From contig CAWFYJ010000003.1 of the NCBI GenBank assembly GCA_963820055.1, forward strand, positions 248,001-312,000: DNA of 64,000 nt. The letters are read 5' to 3'. How positions within the stretch are numbered: the first letter of the stretch is position 1; each line of letters opens with the position of its first letter. The DNA is from RHKX01 sp963820055. Its GTDB lineage: Bacteria; Actinomycetota; Thermoleophilia; Solirubrobacterales; 70-9. This document shows positions 50,570-59,659 of the stretch, piece by piece. The position numbers and the translations under genes are program-made. The notes under the pieces are model-generated. The model did not search any database. It had not been told where the DNA came from and was given only the letters and a program-made list of their open reading frames with translations.

Positions 50570-51112
50570 TCAGCGCTTGAGGGTGGCGTTGAACTGGAGT
50601 TCGTCGGACCCCGTGAAGCTCGGCTTCTTGGACTCGGGGAACTCGACAGCGGGAGAGAAGGTCCAGGTCTGTGCCGTCGAGTTGAAGATTCCCTGGACGC
50701 TGTCGCCCTTGAGGCCGATGTAGTCACCCTTGCGGATCGGCATGCTCGCGGGGTAGTGGTACTCGCCGGCTCCCGGCGTCGCCCCGGGCGACGACTCACC
50801 GACGTTCTTGAACTTGCCGCCCTTCCTCTTCTTCCGCATCACGACGAGCTGATAGCTGTGAACACCGGGTGAGACGACGTTCCATCCGGTGATCTCACCG
50901 GAGAACGGCGCCCGGACCTGAGCGCCGGGCAGACGTTTCTGGATGTAGGTGCACGACGTCGCCGGGAGGGAGCAGCCGAGACCGAAATCGCTGATCGACT
51001 CATCGATGTTCGTGCTGCCGAGCTTCACCGCCGCGGACGCGGAAGCCGGGAGAGCGACTAGGGCTCCCAGCGCCAGACAGAGACATGCGAATCGGCGAGC
51101 TGATTTCCCCAT
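50570..51112 (-). CDS. Secreted hypothetical protein
   Basis: 180 residues. A signal peptide (1-27, ending ASASA) is followed by a beta-rich domain. Two Cys residues (CSLPATSC) probably form a disulfide. APFSGEITGWNVVS and GDYIGLKGDSV recall jelly-roll secreted domains common in actinobacteria. No catalytic residues are apparent and no ligand is known. Confidence 0.65.
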   Translation of the reverse strand: MGKSARRFACLCLALGALVALPASASAAVKLGSTNIDESISDFGLGCSLPATSCTYIQKRLPGAQVRAPFSGEITGWNVVSPGVHSYQLVVMRKKRKGGKFKNVGESSPGATPGAGEYHYPASMPIRKGDYIGLKGDSVQGIFNSTAQTWTFSPAVEFPESKKPSFTGSDELQFNATLKR

Positions 51113-51211
51113 GGCGGCGATCCTAACCTCTCGATGTCGAGAATTGCCAATCGGCTCCGCTCAATGGGCAAAGGGCCGACAGATTCGGCCCGCGAAACGA
51201 AGGAGATCCAG

Positions 51212-51616
51212 ATGCCCAAGTACCTTCTGCTGAAGCGCTACCGCGGCGGCCCCGAGCCGCATATCCCCTACCCCCCGATGGACGAGTGGGCGCCCGAGGA
51301 CGTGGAGGCGCACATGGCCTTCCTCCGCAACGTCCGCGACGTGATCGGGGACGAGTACGTCGATGCGCAGGCGCTGGCGCCGGCGCAGACGTTCGTCCGC
51401 TACGGCGGCCCCGACGCAGCGCCGGTCACCACGGACGGCCCGCACCCGGAGACGAGCGACCTCGTCGCCGGCTGGTACATGATCGACGTCGACTCCTACG
51501 AACGGGCGCTCGAGGTGGCGGCGTACGTCTCCTCCGAGCCGGGTCCCGGGGGCGAGCCGCTCTGCGAGTGGATCGACGTCCGCGAGATCCTCGCCCACAC
51601 GCCGACGGAGGACTGA
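51212..51616 (+). CDS. YCII-related (DGPF) protein
   Basis: 134 residues. MPKYLLLKRYRGGPE is followed by a single ferredoxin-like YCII domain with TTDGPHPETSDLVAGWYMID, the DGPF-type motif. AAGGAG lies seven bases before the ATG. These proteins are habitual neighbours of ECF42 sigma factors, as here; their role is unknown, perhaps ligand sensing. The sigma-factor gene begins seven bases downstream. Confidence 0.9.
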   Translation: MPKYLLLKRYRGGPEPHIPYPPMDEWAPEDVEAHMAFLRNVRDVIGDEYVDAQALAPAQTFVRYGGPDAAPVTTDGPHPETSDLVAGWYMIDVDSYERALEVAAYVSSEPGPGGEPLCEWIDVREILAHTPTED

Positions 51617-51623
51617 GGGCCGG

Positions 51624-52823
51624 GTGAGCGGGACGGGCGCGCAGGGACTGGACGAGGGCGCACTCCGCGCCTTCGTCCCGCGCGTGCTCGCCGGCATGGT
51701 CCGGCGGGGCGAGGATTTCGACGCGGCCGAGGATGCACTGCAGGAGGCGCTCCTCGAGGCGCTTCGGGTGTGGCCCGAGCACCCGCCGCGCGACCCGCGG
51801 GCCTGGCTGACGACCGTCGCGACGCGCCGGCTCGTCGACGCCCGCCGGAGCGAGGCCGCCCTCCGGCGGCGCGAGGAGGCGGCGGAGGCGGAACCGCCGG
51901 TTGCGGTCGCCGGGGACGAGGGCGACGACACGCTGTTCCTGCTCTTCATCTGCTGCCACCCCGATCTCTCTCCCGCATCGCAGGTGGCGCTGACGCTGCG
52001 GGCGGTCGGCGGGCTGACGACGGCTGAGATCGCCGACGCCTTCTACGTTCCCGAGGCGACGATGGCGCAGCGGATCAGTCGCGCCAAGCGGACGCTGCGC
52101 GGGAAACGCCTCGGCCGGCCCGGCGACCTCGCCGTCGTCCTCCGGGTGCTCTACCTCGTCTACACGGCCGGCCACACCGAGCGCACGGACCTCGCCGGCG
52201 AGGCGATCCGACTCGCCCGGCAGCTGACCCTCGCCACCGGCGAGCCGGAGGCTCGCGGGCTGCTCGCGCTGATGCTGCTCAACCATGCGCGTCTGCCGGC
52301 GCGGATCGACGGCGAGGGGCGGATCGTGCCGCTCGACCGGCAGGACCGTGGCCTCTGGGACGAGCGCGAGATCACCGAGGGCGTGCGGGTCCTGCAGTCG
52401 GCGCTGGCCGTCCAGACCGATGACCGTCCTCCGGGGCGATACCAGGTCGAGGCCGCCATCGCGGCCCTCCACGACGATGCCGCGAGCGCCGAGGAGACCG
52501 ACTGGCCGCAGATCCTCGCCTGGTACGACGACCTCGTCGGCCTATCAGCGGATCCGGCCCGCGACGAGCCCGCTGCCGTGCTCGGGCGGGCCGTCGCGCT
52601 CGGCCACGTCCGCGGCGCCGGCGACGGACTCCATGAGACCGAGCGCGTGCGAGACGCTCTCGGCGAGCGGCACCGCTGGCACGCCGTCCGCGGGCACCTG
52701 TTCGAGCTCGGCGGGGACCGCGATGCCGCGGCGTCAGCCTACGCCGATGCCGCCCGACTGGCCACGAACGTCGCCGAGCGCGACCACTTGATCCGCCAGG
52801 CGGCTCGCGTCAGGGCCGCCTGA
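51624..52823 (+). CDS. ECF42-type RNA polymerase sigma factor
   Basis: 399 residues. Sigma region 2 includes ALQEALLEALRVWPEHPP and PRAWLTTVATRRLVDARR. Region 4 includes LTTAEIADAFYVPEATMAQRI. The long C-terminal extension of about 200 residues has TPR-like helices such as YQVEAAIAALHDDA, which is the mark of group ECF42. No anti-sigma gene is near, as usual for the group, where the extension and the YCII protein are thought to replace it. GTG start at 51624. Confidence 0.93.
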   Translation: MSGTGAQGLDEGALRAFVPRVLAGMVRRGEDFDAAEDALQEALLEALRVWPEHPPRDPRAWLTTVATRRLVDARRSEAALRRREEAAEAEPPVAVAGDEGDDTLFLLFICCHPDLSPASQVALTLRAVGGLTTAEIADAFYVPEATMAQRISRAKRTLRGKRLGRPGDLAVVLRVLYLVYTAGHTERTDLAGEAIRLARQLTLATGEPEARGLLALMLLNHARLPARIDGEGRIVPLDRQDRGLWDEREITEGVRVLQSALAVQTDDRPPGRYQVEAAIAALHDDAASAEETDWPQILAWYDDLVGLSADPARDEPAAVLGRAVALGHVRGAGDGLHETERVRDALGERHRWHAVRGHLFELGGDRDAAASAYADAARLATNVAERDHLIRQAARVRAA

Positions 52824-52839
52824 GCCCAGGCTCCCGCGA

Positions 52840-54382
52840 TCAGCCGAACGGCTGTTGGTCCGCCTTGCAGATCGTTCCCGGCGGCGGCGTGATCAGATCG
52901 ACCAGGTAGGCCACGCGGGCGTCCTCGATGCAGGTGCTCGAGTCCTGGTAGCTGACGTGCCCGTAGCCGTCGTGGGTGAGGAGAACGGCGTTGCCGAGCA
53001 GGTGCTCGGCGTGGACGGCGCTCGCGTAGGGAGTGTTCGGGTCGTAGCGGGTGCCGATCAGCAGGATCGGGTTGGGTGTCGAGGCGGTCCATGGGCCGCG
53101 GTAGCTGTCCTGGCCCCGCACCGGCCAGGAGGCACACGGCGCCCATAGCCACCAGCCCCCGATCTGGCCCTGCAGCCGGCTGCTGCGCCTCAGCCTGTCG
53201 ATCACGCGTGGCCAGGCCTTCGGACCGCGATGAGCGCCGGCATCGGCGCACGAGATCGCCGCCGACGTCGTCGCCGTCGCCAATATCTCGGGCGAGCCGA
53301 ATTTGGCCGCCGCAGTCGCGAGCGCCGACGCGTCTCCGGCAGCGCGGCCTTCAGGTTCTCGGCGTCCTCGGGCCACAGGTGCGGATCCCGCATCTCGCGG
53401 GAACTGCGAAAGCAGCAGATCGCTGTAGCTGAGGTCCGCATTTCGCGTTCGGGGCGGGGATCGGCGCCCGCCTCGCCTTCGCGAAGAGCCGATCGACGCG
53501 CTCGGCCGCAGTGCGGGAACCGCCGGCGAGCGCACAGCGGTCAGGCCCTGCCGCATCGCAGAGGGAGAGGAACTTTGCGAAGACCTCATCTGCTCCGGAG
53601 ACCCCCGCGGCCTGCCTCGCTTCGGCTCCCCTCGAGTACGGGACCGGATCGACGATGGCGTCGAGCATCATCGCCCTGACCCGGTCGGGGTACATGTTGG
53701 CGTAGGTCTGCCCGAGGAAGGTGCCGTAGGAGAGACCTGCGTAGGTGAGCTTGCGGTCGCCGACGAGGCGACGAAGGTAATCGAGGTCGCGGGCTGTGTC
53801 AGCGGTCGATATGTGCGGCAACAGCCAGCCGCTGACCCTGCCGCAGCGCCGCGCCAGAGCAGTGGACCTTCGGCTGTAGCGCTTTGAGGCCCCGGCGGTG
53901 GTCGGAATCGAAGCCCCTGCCCAGAAGCTCGCCTCGGCCTCATCGCTGCGGAAGCAACGCATGTGCGTGCTGCGGTTCGTGCCGCGAGGGTCCCAGCTGA
54001 CGACGTCGAACCGTCCGCCGCCCCAGGCGTCGATCCCATCGGGATCTCCGCGCACGAAGTCGACCCCGCTCTGTCCCGGTCCACCTGGGTTGACGAACAT
54101 CGACCCGATTCGCTGCCCCGGCTTGCTCGCGAGGTGGCGGATCACCGCCAGCTCGATCATGCGACCGCCCCTGCGGTCCCAGTCGAGCGGCACCTCGACC
54201 CTCGCGCATTGGAGCCCGGCCGGCGGTCCGCATTCGGACCAGGCGATCGGAGACCCGAAGGGCGTCGTCTCGCGAGAGGTGCCGGTTCCTTCGGCGGCGG
54301 CGAAGGAAGGCAGCGCAATCGCGCCGATGACGACCAGCGCGATCCCGATCAGTGGCCCGCGCAGCGGGATCGAGCCGTTCAT
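52840..54382 (-). pseudogene. TAP-like alpha/beta hydrolase, three frameshifts
   Basis: A secreted hydrolase of the tripeptidyl-aminopeptidase type. Signal peptide MNGSIPLRGPLIGIALVV, oxyanion region NPGGPGQSGVDFV, and nucleophile GLSYGTFLG are all in one frame to about 53443. The C-terminal half, with GTRYDPNTPYASA (Asp) and THDGYGHVSYQ (His), is in another frame. Between them the frame shifts near 53442 (extra A), 53400 (extra C) and 53335 (missing G). The catalytic triad is otherwise complete. It is divergent from the M23 gene, with a TAATCT -10 (54396-54391) before the ATG. Confidence 0.8.
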
Positions 54383-54424
54383 GGCCCTCGAGATTACCCG
54401 CGCCCGTAGGATGGCGTCGCACTT

Positions 54425-55720
54425 GTGTTTCCTTCTTCCGGAATTAGCTTGCCGACCTACCGGCGCTCCGTTTCGCGATCGTCCGCGGCGATCGCGCTGA
54501 CGGTCCTGGCGATCGCGGTGACCGTCGGTGTAACCGGTTGCGGTGGCGATGCGACGTCCTCGTCGACGACCTCCGAGGCCGCCGCGAGCAAGCCCGGCCC
54601 GGACCAGCAGCCGGGCGACGTCGGTCAACTCGCCCCGCTGGCGTTCCAAGCGATCCGGTCGCCGATCCCATTCGAGGGCAGCGACGACAAGACGCACCTC
54701 GACTACCAGCTGAGCCTCCAAAACGGCGGACCGGTCCCCACGAAGATCAACGAGGTGGCGGTCGTCGACGGCGACGATCAGGGCAAGGCCGTCGCGTCGT
54801 TCTCCGGGCCGGCCCTGACCAGCAAGCTGGCGCTGCTCGCATCTCCGATCGAGCCGCTCACCAGCGCGACGCTCGAGTCCAGCCAGGCCGGCGCGTTCTG
54901 GGTCGATGCCGTCTTCGACAACGCCGATGAGGTGCCCGCGACCCTGGAGCACAGCATCACCGCCACGCCGATCGGTGAGTCGTTCTACAAGGGCAGGGAC
55001 ACCGTTACGGCTGCGCCCATCGGTGTTTCGGAAGACCAACCGGCACGGCTGGGCGCGCCGCTGTCCGGCGACAACTGGATCAACATGACGGGATGCTGCA
55101 CCGGCGTGCCAAACCACCGGCACGCGCTCTTTCCCGTCGGCGGACAGCTCTACGACGCGCAGGAGTTCGCGATCGACTTCATGCGGCTCGATTCGAAGCG
55201 CAGGCTCTTCGCGGGCGACCAGACCGACTCGGCGAGCTATACCGCCTACGACGCGCCGGTGCTGGCCGTGTCGGACGCGACCGTCGTCGCCACCAGCGAC
55301 GGGTTGCCCGACCAGGTGCCGGGAGATCCCGACCCGGTCCCGGCCGAGCAAGCCGACGGCAACTTCGTGATGCTCGATCTCGGCGATGGGCGCTACGCCA
55401 ACTACGCCCATCTCCAGCGGGGCACGATCATCGTGAAGCCGGGCGATCAGGTGGAATCCGGCCAGCGGCTCGCCAAGATCGGCAACAGTGGGCAGACCGG
55501 CGTTCCGCACCTCCATTTCCACGTCATGGACCGGCCGCTGCTCGCCGAGGCCGTGGGGCTCCCCTATGAGTTCGAGAGCTTCGACGTCCAGGGTGTCGCC
55601 GACCTGAATTCGGTCGATCGCGCGGTCACCGACGGCGCAGCCGCACGGGTCGAGCCGACCGGCGCCGGTCCGCACGAGAATCAGCTGCCGCTCGAGCTGA
55701 CCGTCCTGAACTTCCCATAG
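54425..55720 (+). CDS. M23-family peptidase lipoprotein
   Basis: 431 residues. The lipoprotein signal has lipobox VTGC (Cys39), then a Ser/Thr linker and a beta-rich domain to about residue 200. The C-terminal LytM/M23 domain has NHRHALFPVGG and FAIDFM, YANYAHLQRGTI, and GVPHLHFHVMD, which carry the zinc-binding His/Asp set. It probably cleaves peptide cross-links outside the membrane, or binds them if inactive. GTG at 54425 is used; a TTG at 54449 is an alternative. Confidence 0.85.
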   Translation: MFPSSGISLPTYRRSVSRSSAAIALTVLAIAVTVGVTGCGGDATSSSTTSEAAASKPGPDQQPGDVGQLAPLAFQAIRSPIPFEGSDDKTHLDYQLSLQNGGPVPTKINEVAVVDGDDQGKAVASFSGPALTSKLALLASPIEPLTSATLESSQAGAFWVDAVFDNADEVPATLEHSITATPIGESFYKGRDTVTAAPIGVSEDQPARLGAPLSGDNWINMTGCCTGVPNHRHALFPVGGQLYDAQEFAIDFMRLDSKRRLFAGDQTDSASYTAYDAPVLAVSDATVVATSDGLPDQVPGDPDPVPAEQADGNFVMLDLGDGRYANYAHLQRGTIIVKPGDQVESGQRLAKIGNSGQTGVPHLHFHVMDRPLLAEAVGLPYEFESFDVQGVADLNSVDRAVTDGAAARVEPTGAGPHENQLPLELTVLNFP

Positions 55721-56658
55721 TGCGCCGCCCGGGTCCTCGGAAGGTGGCAGTGACGCTTGCGGCGGCAGCCGTCGTTGCACTCACGGCCTTGGCGGTGCCG
55801 GCCCTCGGGTCGGCGGCCGGCGTCGATCACGACGGCTTCCGAAAGCGGGTGGCGATCGATGGGGGCCGCAAGCTCTTCATCGCCTGCCGAGGCGGCGGCT
55901 CGCCGACCGTCGTGCTCGAGGCGGGTACCGGCGATCTCGGCCGCATCTGGAGCATGCAGCCGGTCGGGCCGGGCCCAGCGGTGTTTCCCGCCGTCGCCCG
56001 GTTCACACGGGTCTGCGTCTACGACCGCCCCGGCACCTACCTGCTCCCCGACCACTTCAGCCGCAGCGACCCCGTCGCTATGCCCAGGACCGCGCTCGAC
56101 ATCGTGCTCGATCTGCGGGCACTTCTTCGCGCGGCCCATGTACCCGGCCCCTACGTCCTCGCCGGACACTCGTACGGCGGCCTGGTGGCGCGCCTCTATG
56201 CGACGACCTTCCCGCGTGACGTCGCCGGCCTCGTTTCGATCGACGCACAGAACGAGGACTTCGCGGCGGCCTACAAGGAGTTGCTGAGCCCCGCTGATTA
56301 CGTTGCTGCGGTCCTCGAGCCTCCCGCTCCGGGCGGGCTCGATTACCCCGATCGCGAACGGCTCGCCCTCGAGGCCTCGGCCGCCCAGGTGAGGCAGGCC
56401 CAGGCGGACACACCGCTCCAGCGGATGCCGTTCGTCGTGCTCTCGCACTCGAAGGACCTCCCGAACCCCTTCGAGTTTCCCGACGACTGGCCGATCGACG
56501 CACTCGACCACGCCTTCCAGCAGTCCCAGAAGATGCTCGCGGGCCTCCTCCCGAACGCACGCCACGTCGTCGCTGCGCGGAGCGGGCACTACATCCAGCT
56601 CGACCAGCCGAGGCTGGTGACCCGCGAGATCAGGCGGGTCGTGCGCGAGGCGCGCTGA
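55720..56658 (+). CDS. Secreted alpha/beta hydrolase
   Basis: 312 residues. A signal peptide runs to about residue 33. The fold begins at LFIACRGGGSPTVVLEAG. The nucleophile elbow is AGHSYGGLVARLY and the catalytic His lies in ARSGHYIQLDQP. The substrate is unknown. The GTG start shares its first base with the TAG stop of the M23 gene, so the two genes are translationally coupled. Confidence 0.85.
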   Translation: MRRPGPRKVAVTLAAAAVVALTALAVPALGSAAGVDHDGFRKRVAIDGGRKLFIACRGGGSPTVVLEAGTGDLGRIWSMQPVGPGPAVFPAVARFTRVCVYDRPGTYLLPDHFSRSDPVAMPRTALDIVLDLRALLRAAHVPGPYVLAGHSYGGLVARLYATTFPRDVAGLVSIDAQNEDFAAAYKELLSPADYVAAVLEPPAPGGLDYPDRERLALEASAAQVRQAQADTPLQRMPFVVLSHSKDLPNPFEFPDDWPIDALDHAFQQSQKMLAGLLPNARHVVAARSGHYIQLDQPRLVTREIRRVVREAR

Positions 56659-56664
56659 CCGGCG

Positions 56665-57120
56665 CTACTCGTCCTTCGGCGCCGGCGCCTCGGACCCGAG
56701 CGCCGCGGCGATCTCGTCGAGCACCGAGCGCTCGCCCGGGCTGACCTTTTCGCCGTGCTCCTCGTGAGCCTCGGCGACGCGCTCGGCGAGCCCGGTCACG
56801 AAGCCCCGGTAGGCGTCGACGTCGCCGGGCGACTTCGCCTCGATCGCCTTGACGGCCTGCTGCAGCATCTCGATGCCGGCCTTGTGGAGCTCAATCGCCG
56901 AGCCGGGCTTGTCGTCGAGCTTCGGCTTCTCGGCGACGATCGCGTCGAGCAGCTCACTCTCGCCGTGGCGCTGACGTGCCTCGGCCCAGGCCTTGGACAT
57001 CGAGAACGTCTCGCGGATCGTCCCGCCCTTGCTGGCGGTGATGATCATGAATCCGGCGTAGACCGGGCCGTCGGAGATCGCCTCCCACTCCTCGGCGCTG
57101 AAGTCCTCGTTGGTCGCCAT
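56665..57120 (-). CDS. Hypothetical soluble helical protein
   Basis: 151 residues, acidic, mostly helical, starting MATNEDFSAEEWEAISDGP. GPVYAGFMIITASKGGTIRETF is hydrophobic and Gly-rich. No known domain is recognised. GAGAGGAA precedes the ATG at 57120. It borders the tRNA-derived repeat at 57183. Confidence 0.65.
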   Translation of the reverse strand: MATNEDFSAEEWEAISDGPVYAGFMIITASKGGTIRETFSMSKAWAEARQRHGESELLDAIVAEKPKLDDKPGSAIELHKAGIEMLQQAVKAIEAKSPGDVDAYRGFVTGLAERVAEAHEEHGEKVSPGERSVLDEIAAALGSEAPAPKDE

Positions 57121-57182
57121 GCGGTTCCTCTCGGTCGGTGACTGGGCGCCAAGACCTTCCGACACTGCGGACGCTCCGCTTC

Positions 57183-57229
57183 ATCGGGGTGACTGGATTT
57201 GAACCAGCGACCTTTCGACCCCCAGTCGA
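57183..57229 (-). repeat. Partial copy of the tRNA-Pro 3' half (att-like)
   Basis: This 47-bp stretch matches 58938-58984, the 3' part of tRNA-Pro(GGG), with one mismatch. It covers the anticodon arm, T arm and 3' end. Tyrosine integrases commonly leave such a copy at the far end of an inserted element while keeping the tRNA intact. Identity breaks off at both ends. Confidence 0.75.
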
Positions 57230-57249
57230 CGAGGCGGGGGTGTAGATGG

Positions 57250-57283
57250 GTCCCCGGGCGTCCCCGCCGTCCCATGCGTCCCC
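57250..57283 (+). repeat. Four phased GTCCC repeats next to the att-like copy
   Basis: GTCCCC at 57250, 57260 and 57278, and GTCCCA at 57269, are spaced 10, 9 and 9 bases apart, about one helical turn. They resemble arm-type integrase sites flanking an attachment core. This interpretation is inference. No integrase gene is nearby. The 617-base stretch 57121-57737 otherwise holds the att-like copy and the remnant frame below. Confidence 0.4.
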
Positions 57284-57354
57284 GGCTTGAGACTTTCTGG
57301 ACGGATCGTACGCAACCGTAGGCACCAAAGCGGTACCAGCCTCGAAGCAGCCCC

Positions 57355-57633
57355 TCAGTCCGAGCCCGCAGTCCCCACCGGCATCGGATCGATGCGGCGC
57401 CGCCCCCGCTCCGGCAGTCCCGTCGGAGCCGGCGGCCAGGGAGCGTCCGGTTCCAGGCCCAGGCTTCCCTTCGTCCTCCAGATGAGGGCCGTCACGGCGA
57501 GCCAAAGCGTTGCTGTGATCGCGAGACTGAGAGTGACGTATACCTCCCCCACCTGCTCGTCCTCGGGCCGGAGGATGACGGTGCCCAGGGCGCTCGTCGT
57601 CCCGGAGGCTAGGAGCGTCCCCGTGCCCTTACA
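57355..57633 (-). other. Coding-like remnant of a membrane protein
   Basis: In the minus strand a frame reads GTVILRPEDEQVGEVYVTLSL, then one transmembrane helix, IWRTKGSLGLEPDAPWPPAP and stops at 57355. Composition looks protein-like, but no good start or ribosome-binding site exists. It may be the tail of a deleted gene or a separate small membrane protein. Confidence 0.35.
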
Positions 57634-57737
57634 TCCAGGTGGACTCGCCTGCCGGTGGTCGTGCTTTCTACGGAGCGTCCGCTCGCGGGAGCCTCCCCAA
57701 AGGGCCCAATCGATCGACACCGCGACCGTCGCGCGCC

Positions 57738-58878
57738 CTAGCCCGCCGGACGCGCGAACAGCGCGATCGCTGCGAGCAGGAGCCCGAGCAGCCCGTAGCC
57801 GAGCTTGGCCGGGACCCGCTCGGAGGTGCGGAGCGCGACCACGCACTGGACGGCGTAGTAGGCGGCGAAGGCGCGTGAGGCGATCGTGATCAGGGTGAAG
57901 AGGGGGATGAACCAGATCATCGAGATGGCCGCGATGCCGGTCAGGTTGTAGGCGCGTGCACCGCGGAGGCGATCGCCGAAGAGGCGGTGGAAGTTGCCCT
58001 CCGCGGCGGCGGTGTCGGCGGTGGCGGCGCTGAACTGGCTGAGCAGGGCGGTGATCACGACGAGCAGAGAGGGCGGGGACGATCCGCTCGGTAATGTCGA
58101 TCAGGGTGTCGTCGATCCCGGCGGAGGTGCCGAGGCCCATCACTGGGGTGGCAACGGCGACGAAGCCGATGTAGATCGAGGCGGCTACGAGCTGCGCGAG
58201 CCGGGACGCCCAGATCCGCGTCTCGGCGTCGTACTCGTCGCCGAGGTAGCGGATCGTCTCGAAGCCCTGCACGGTGATCACTATCCCGCCGAGGATGAGC
58301 AACGTCTCCCCCCCGCCACCATCCGGGATCGGCGGCAGGCTGAGATCGCCGAGACCGCCGACGTCGTGGAAAAACAGCGCGCCACCGAGAACGGTCGTGG
58401 CGAGCAGCACCACCGAGAGGGCGATCCGCTCCATCACGTCCAGCCCGGGAAAGCCCCGGAATGTTCCGACGAGGACGATCATGACCACCGCGAGCGTCGC
58501 GAGTACAGGCTCAGCCGAGTCCGCCTCCGGAGCCGCGAACACAACCAAATACTGAGCCATGATCCGTAGGTAGAGCGCCACCGAGATCACGTAGGCGGCG
58601 ACGATCACCAAGTCGGAGAGCTGCTCGAGGCGCCGGTCCGTTCGCCCCAGCCGGCCCTGCTGGGCGAGCGGCTCGACCGTGGCGACGTTGTGGCGGATCG
58701 CGTTCCCGACCAGCCAGGCGAGCAAGCTGATCCCGACCGCCCCGACCAACGCCAGAGCGCCGAGGGCTCGCTCGAGAACCGGAACGATGATCAGAAAGCC
58801 GCTGCCGAAAATCGACGCCAGGGGCGTGACGGAGGCGCTCAACACCGAGCGGGAGGCGAGCGGCTTCAGGCGACCCAC
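57738..58878 (-). pseudogene. APC-type permease, frameshifted
   Basis: About 380 residues if repaired. The N-terminal part has SGFLIIVPVLERALGALAL and eight hydrophobic segments to DITERIVPA. The reading frame then shifts near 58072, where a C is probably missing from a run, and continues SLLVVITALLSQFSAATADT to ALFARPAG at 57738. It belongs to the amino acid/polyamine/organocation fold; the substrate is unknown. The GTG at 58878 follows a TAGGTT -10 (58890-58885) by six bases. It lies between the two copies of the tRNA-Pro 3' half. Confidence 0.75.
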
Positions 58879-58938
58879 GGCCTCAACCTAGCCTGCTTAG
58901 TAACCCGAGAGCCGTCTCCGTAGCGGGCTCTCTCGCTA

Positions 58939-59012
58939 TCGGGGCGACTGGATTTGAACCAGCGACCTTTCGACCCCCAGTCGAATGCGCTACCAAGCTG
59001 CGCCACGCCCCG
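58939..59012 (-). tRNA. tRNA-Pro (GGG)
   Basis: Acceptor CGGGGCG (59012-59006) pairs with CGCCCCG (58946-58940) with discriminator A. The anticodon stem TTCGA/TCGAA encloses loop CTGGGGG, giving anticodon GGG. The T arm holds GGTTCAAATCC. CCA is not encoded. It is a probable integration site: its 3' half recurs at 57183-57229. Confidence 0.95.
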
Positions 59013-59061
59013 TGACGGCCGCCAATGATGCCGCATCGACAGTCCGAACGTCATCGGGAGA

Positions 59062-59132
59062 AGCGGCGGACGAGAATCGAACTCGCATCATCGCCTTGGA
59101 AGGGCGAGGCTCTACCGTTGAGCTACCACCGC
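59062..59132 (-). tRNA. tRNA-Gly (TCC)
   Basis: Acceptor GCGGTGG (59132-59126) pairs with CCGCCGC (59069-59063). The anticodon stem TCGCC/GGCGA encloses CTTCCAA, giving TCC. The T arm is GAGTTCGATTCTC. The first 21 bases also code for the last residues and stop of the upstream HNH gene. Confidence 0.95.
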
Positions 59133-59558
59133 ACGTGCGAAGCCACCTCTCGAGGCAGTCCGTCGTCGATGACAGTTTGCACAAACGACCTCGCACTTTG
59201 CCATCTCGTTGAGAACCGACCTCCAGTTTCGGTCTCGAATGCCGCCGGATAGGTTGAAGGACTTGTCTCGAAGGTGATCGAACTCGAGCACCGTCGGGTC
59301 CGTCTCACCGCAGTCGGTACACGGATTCTTGGCGAAGAACGCGATCAGGTAGAGCGTGCGGCGCTCGAGCTCCGCGTTCTTGCGACGCGCAGCTTCCTCG
59401 ATGTAACGCGCCTTGTTCGCGAGGTAGTGCTCTCGTCCGTAAGCGGAGCGGCACGGCCGGCAGTAGTTGTCTCTCTGAAGCTTCCGACGGCGACGCCACG
59501 CGAATTCATCGACCGGCTTCGTCTCCCCGCAGCGACCACATGTCCGTAGATCCGTCAT
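59112..59558 (-). CDS. HNH endonuclease running into tRNA-Gly
   Basis: 148 residues starting MTDLRTCGRCGETKPVDEFAW, with a zinc CxxC, then NYCRPC, then the HNH core CTDCGETDPTVLEFDHL and VVCANCHRRR. Small freestanding HNH proteins of this type often occur in phages and mobile units. Its last residues (AVVAQR) and stop are encoded by the 5' end of tRNA-Gly. A partial copy of that tRNA end lies 85 bases upstream of its start, so the gene is framed by tRNA sequence. Confidence 0.85.
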   Translation of the reverse strand: MTDLRTCGRCGETKPVDEFAWRRRRKLQRDNYCRPCRSAYGREHYLANKARYIEEAARRKNAELERRTLYLIAFFAKNPCTDCGETDPTVLEFDHLRDKSFNLSGGIRDRNWRSVLNEMAKCEVVCANCHRRRTASRGGFARAVVAQR

Positions 59559-59643
59559 CGAACGTATGTTCGCATACGGGTCGGACGGAAAGGCGAATCC
59601 GTGCGCGGGCTCGAGGATCAACTGAAAGGCTCCAGCACCCCCG

Positions 59644-59659
59644 GTTGAGCTACCACCGC
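59644..59659 (-). repeat. Partial copy of the tRNA-Gly 5' end
   Basis: Sixteen bases identical to 59117-59132 (GCGGTGGTAGCTCAAC on the minus strand: acceptor and D-arm start). The rest of the tRNA is absent, so it cannot be functional. With tRNA-Gly it brackets the HNH gene. Confidence 0.7.

Noticed and set aside
57355..57737. The membrane-protein-like frame as the true C-terminus of the APC permease.
   Set aside because: The repaired permease frame already ends naturally at 57738 after its last helix, and the remnant is in a different frame with no continuity.
57183..59012. A complete prophage or ICE.
   Set aside because: No integrase, recombinase, structural or transfer gene is present between the repeats.
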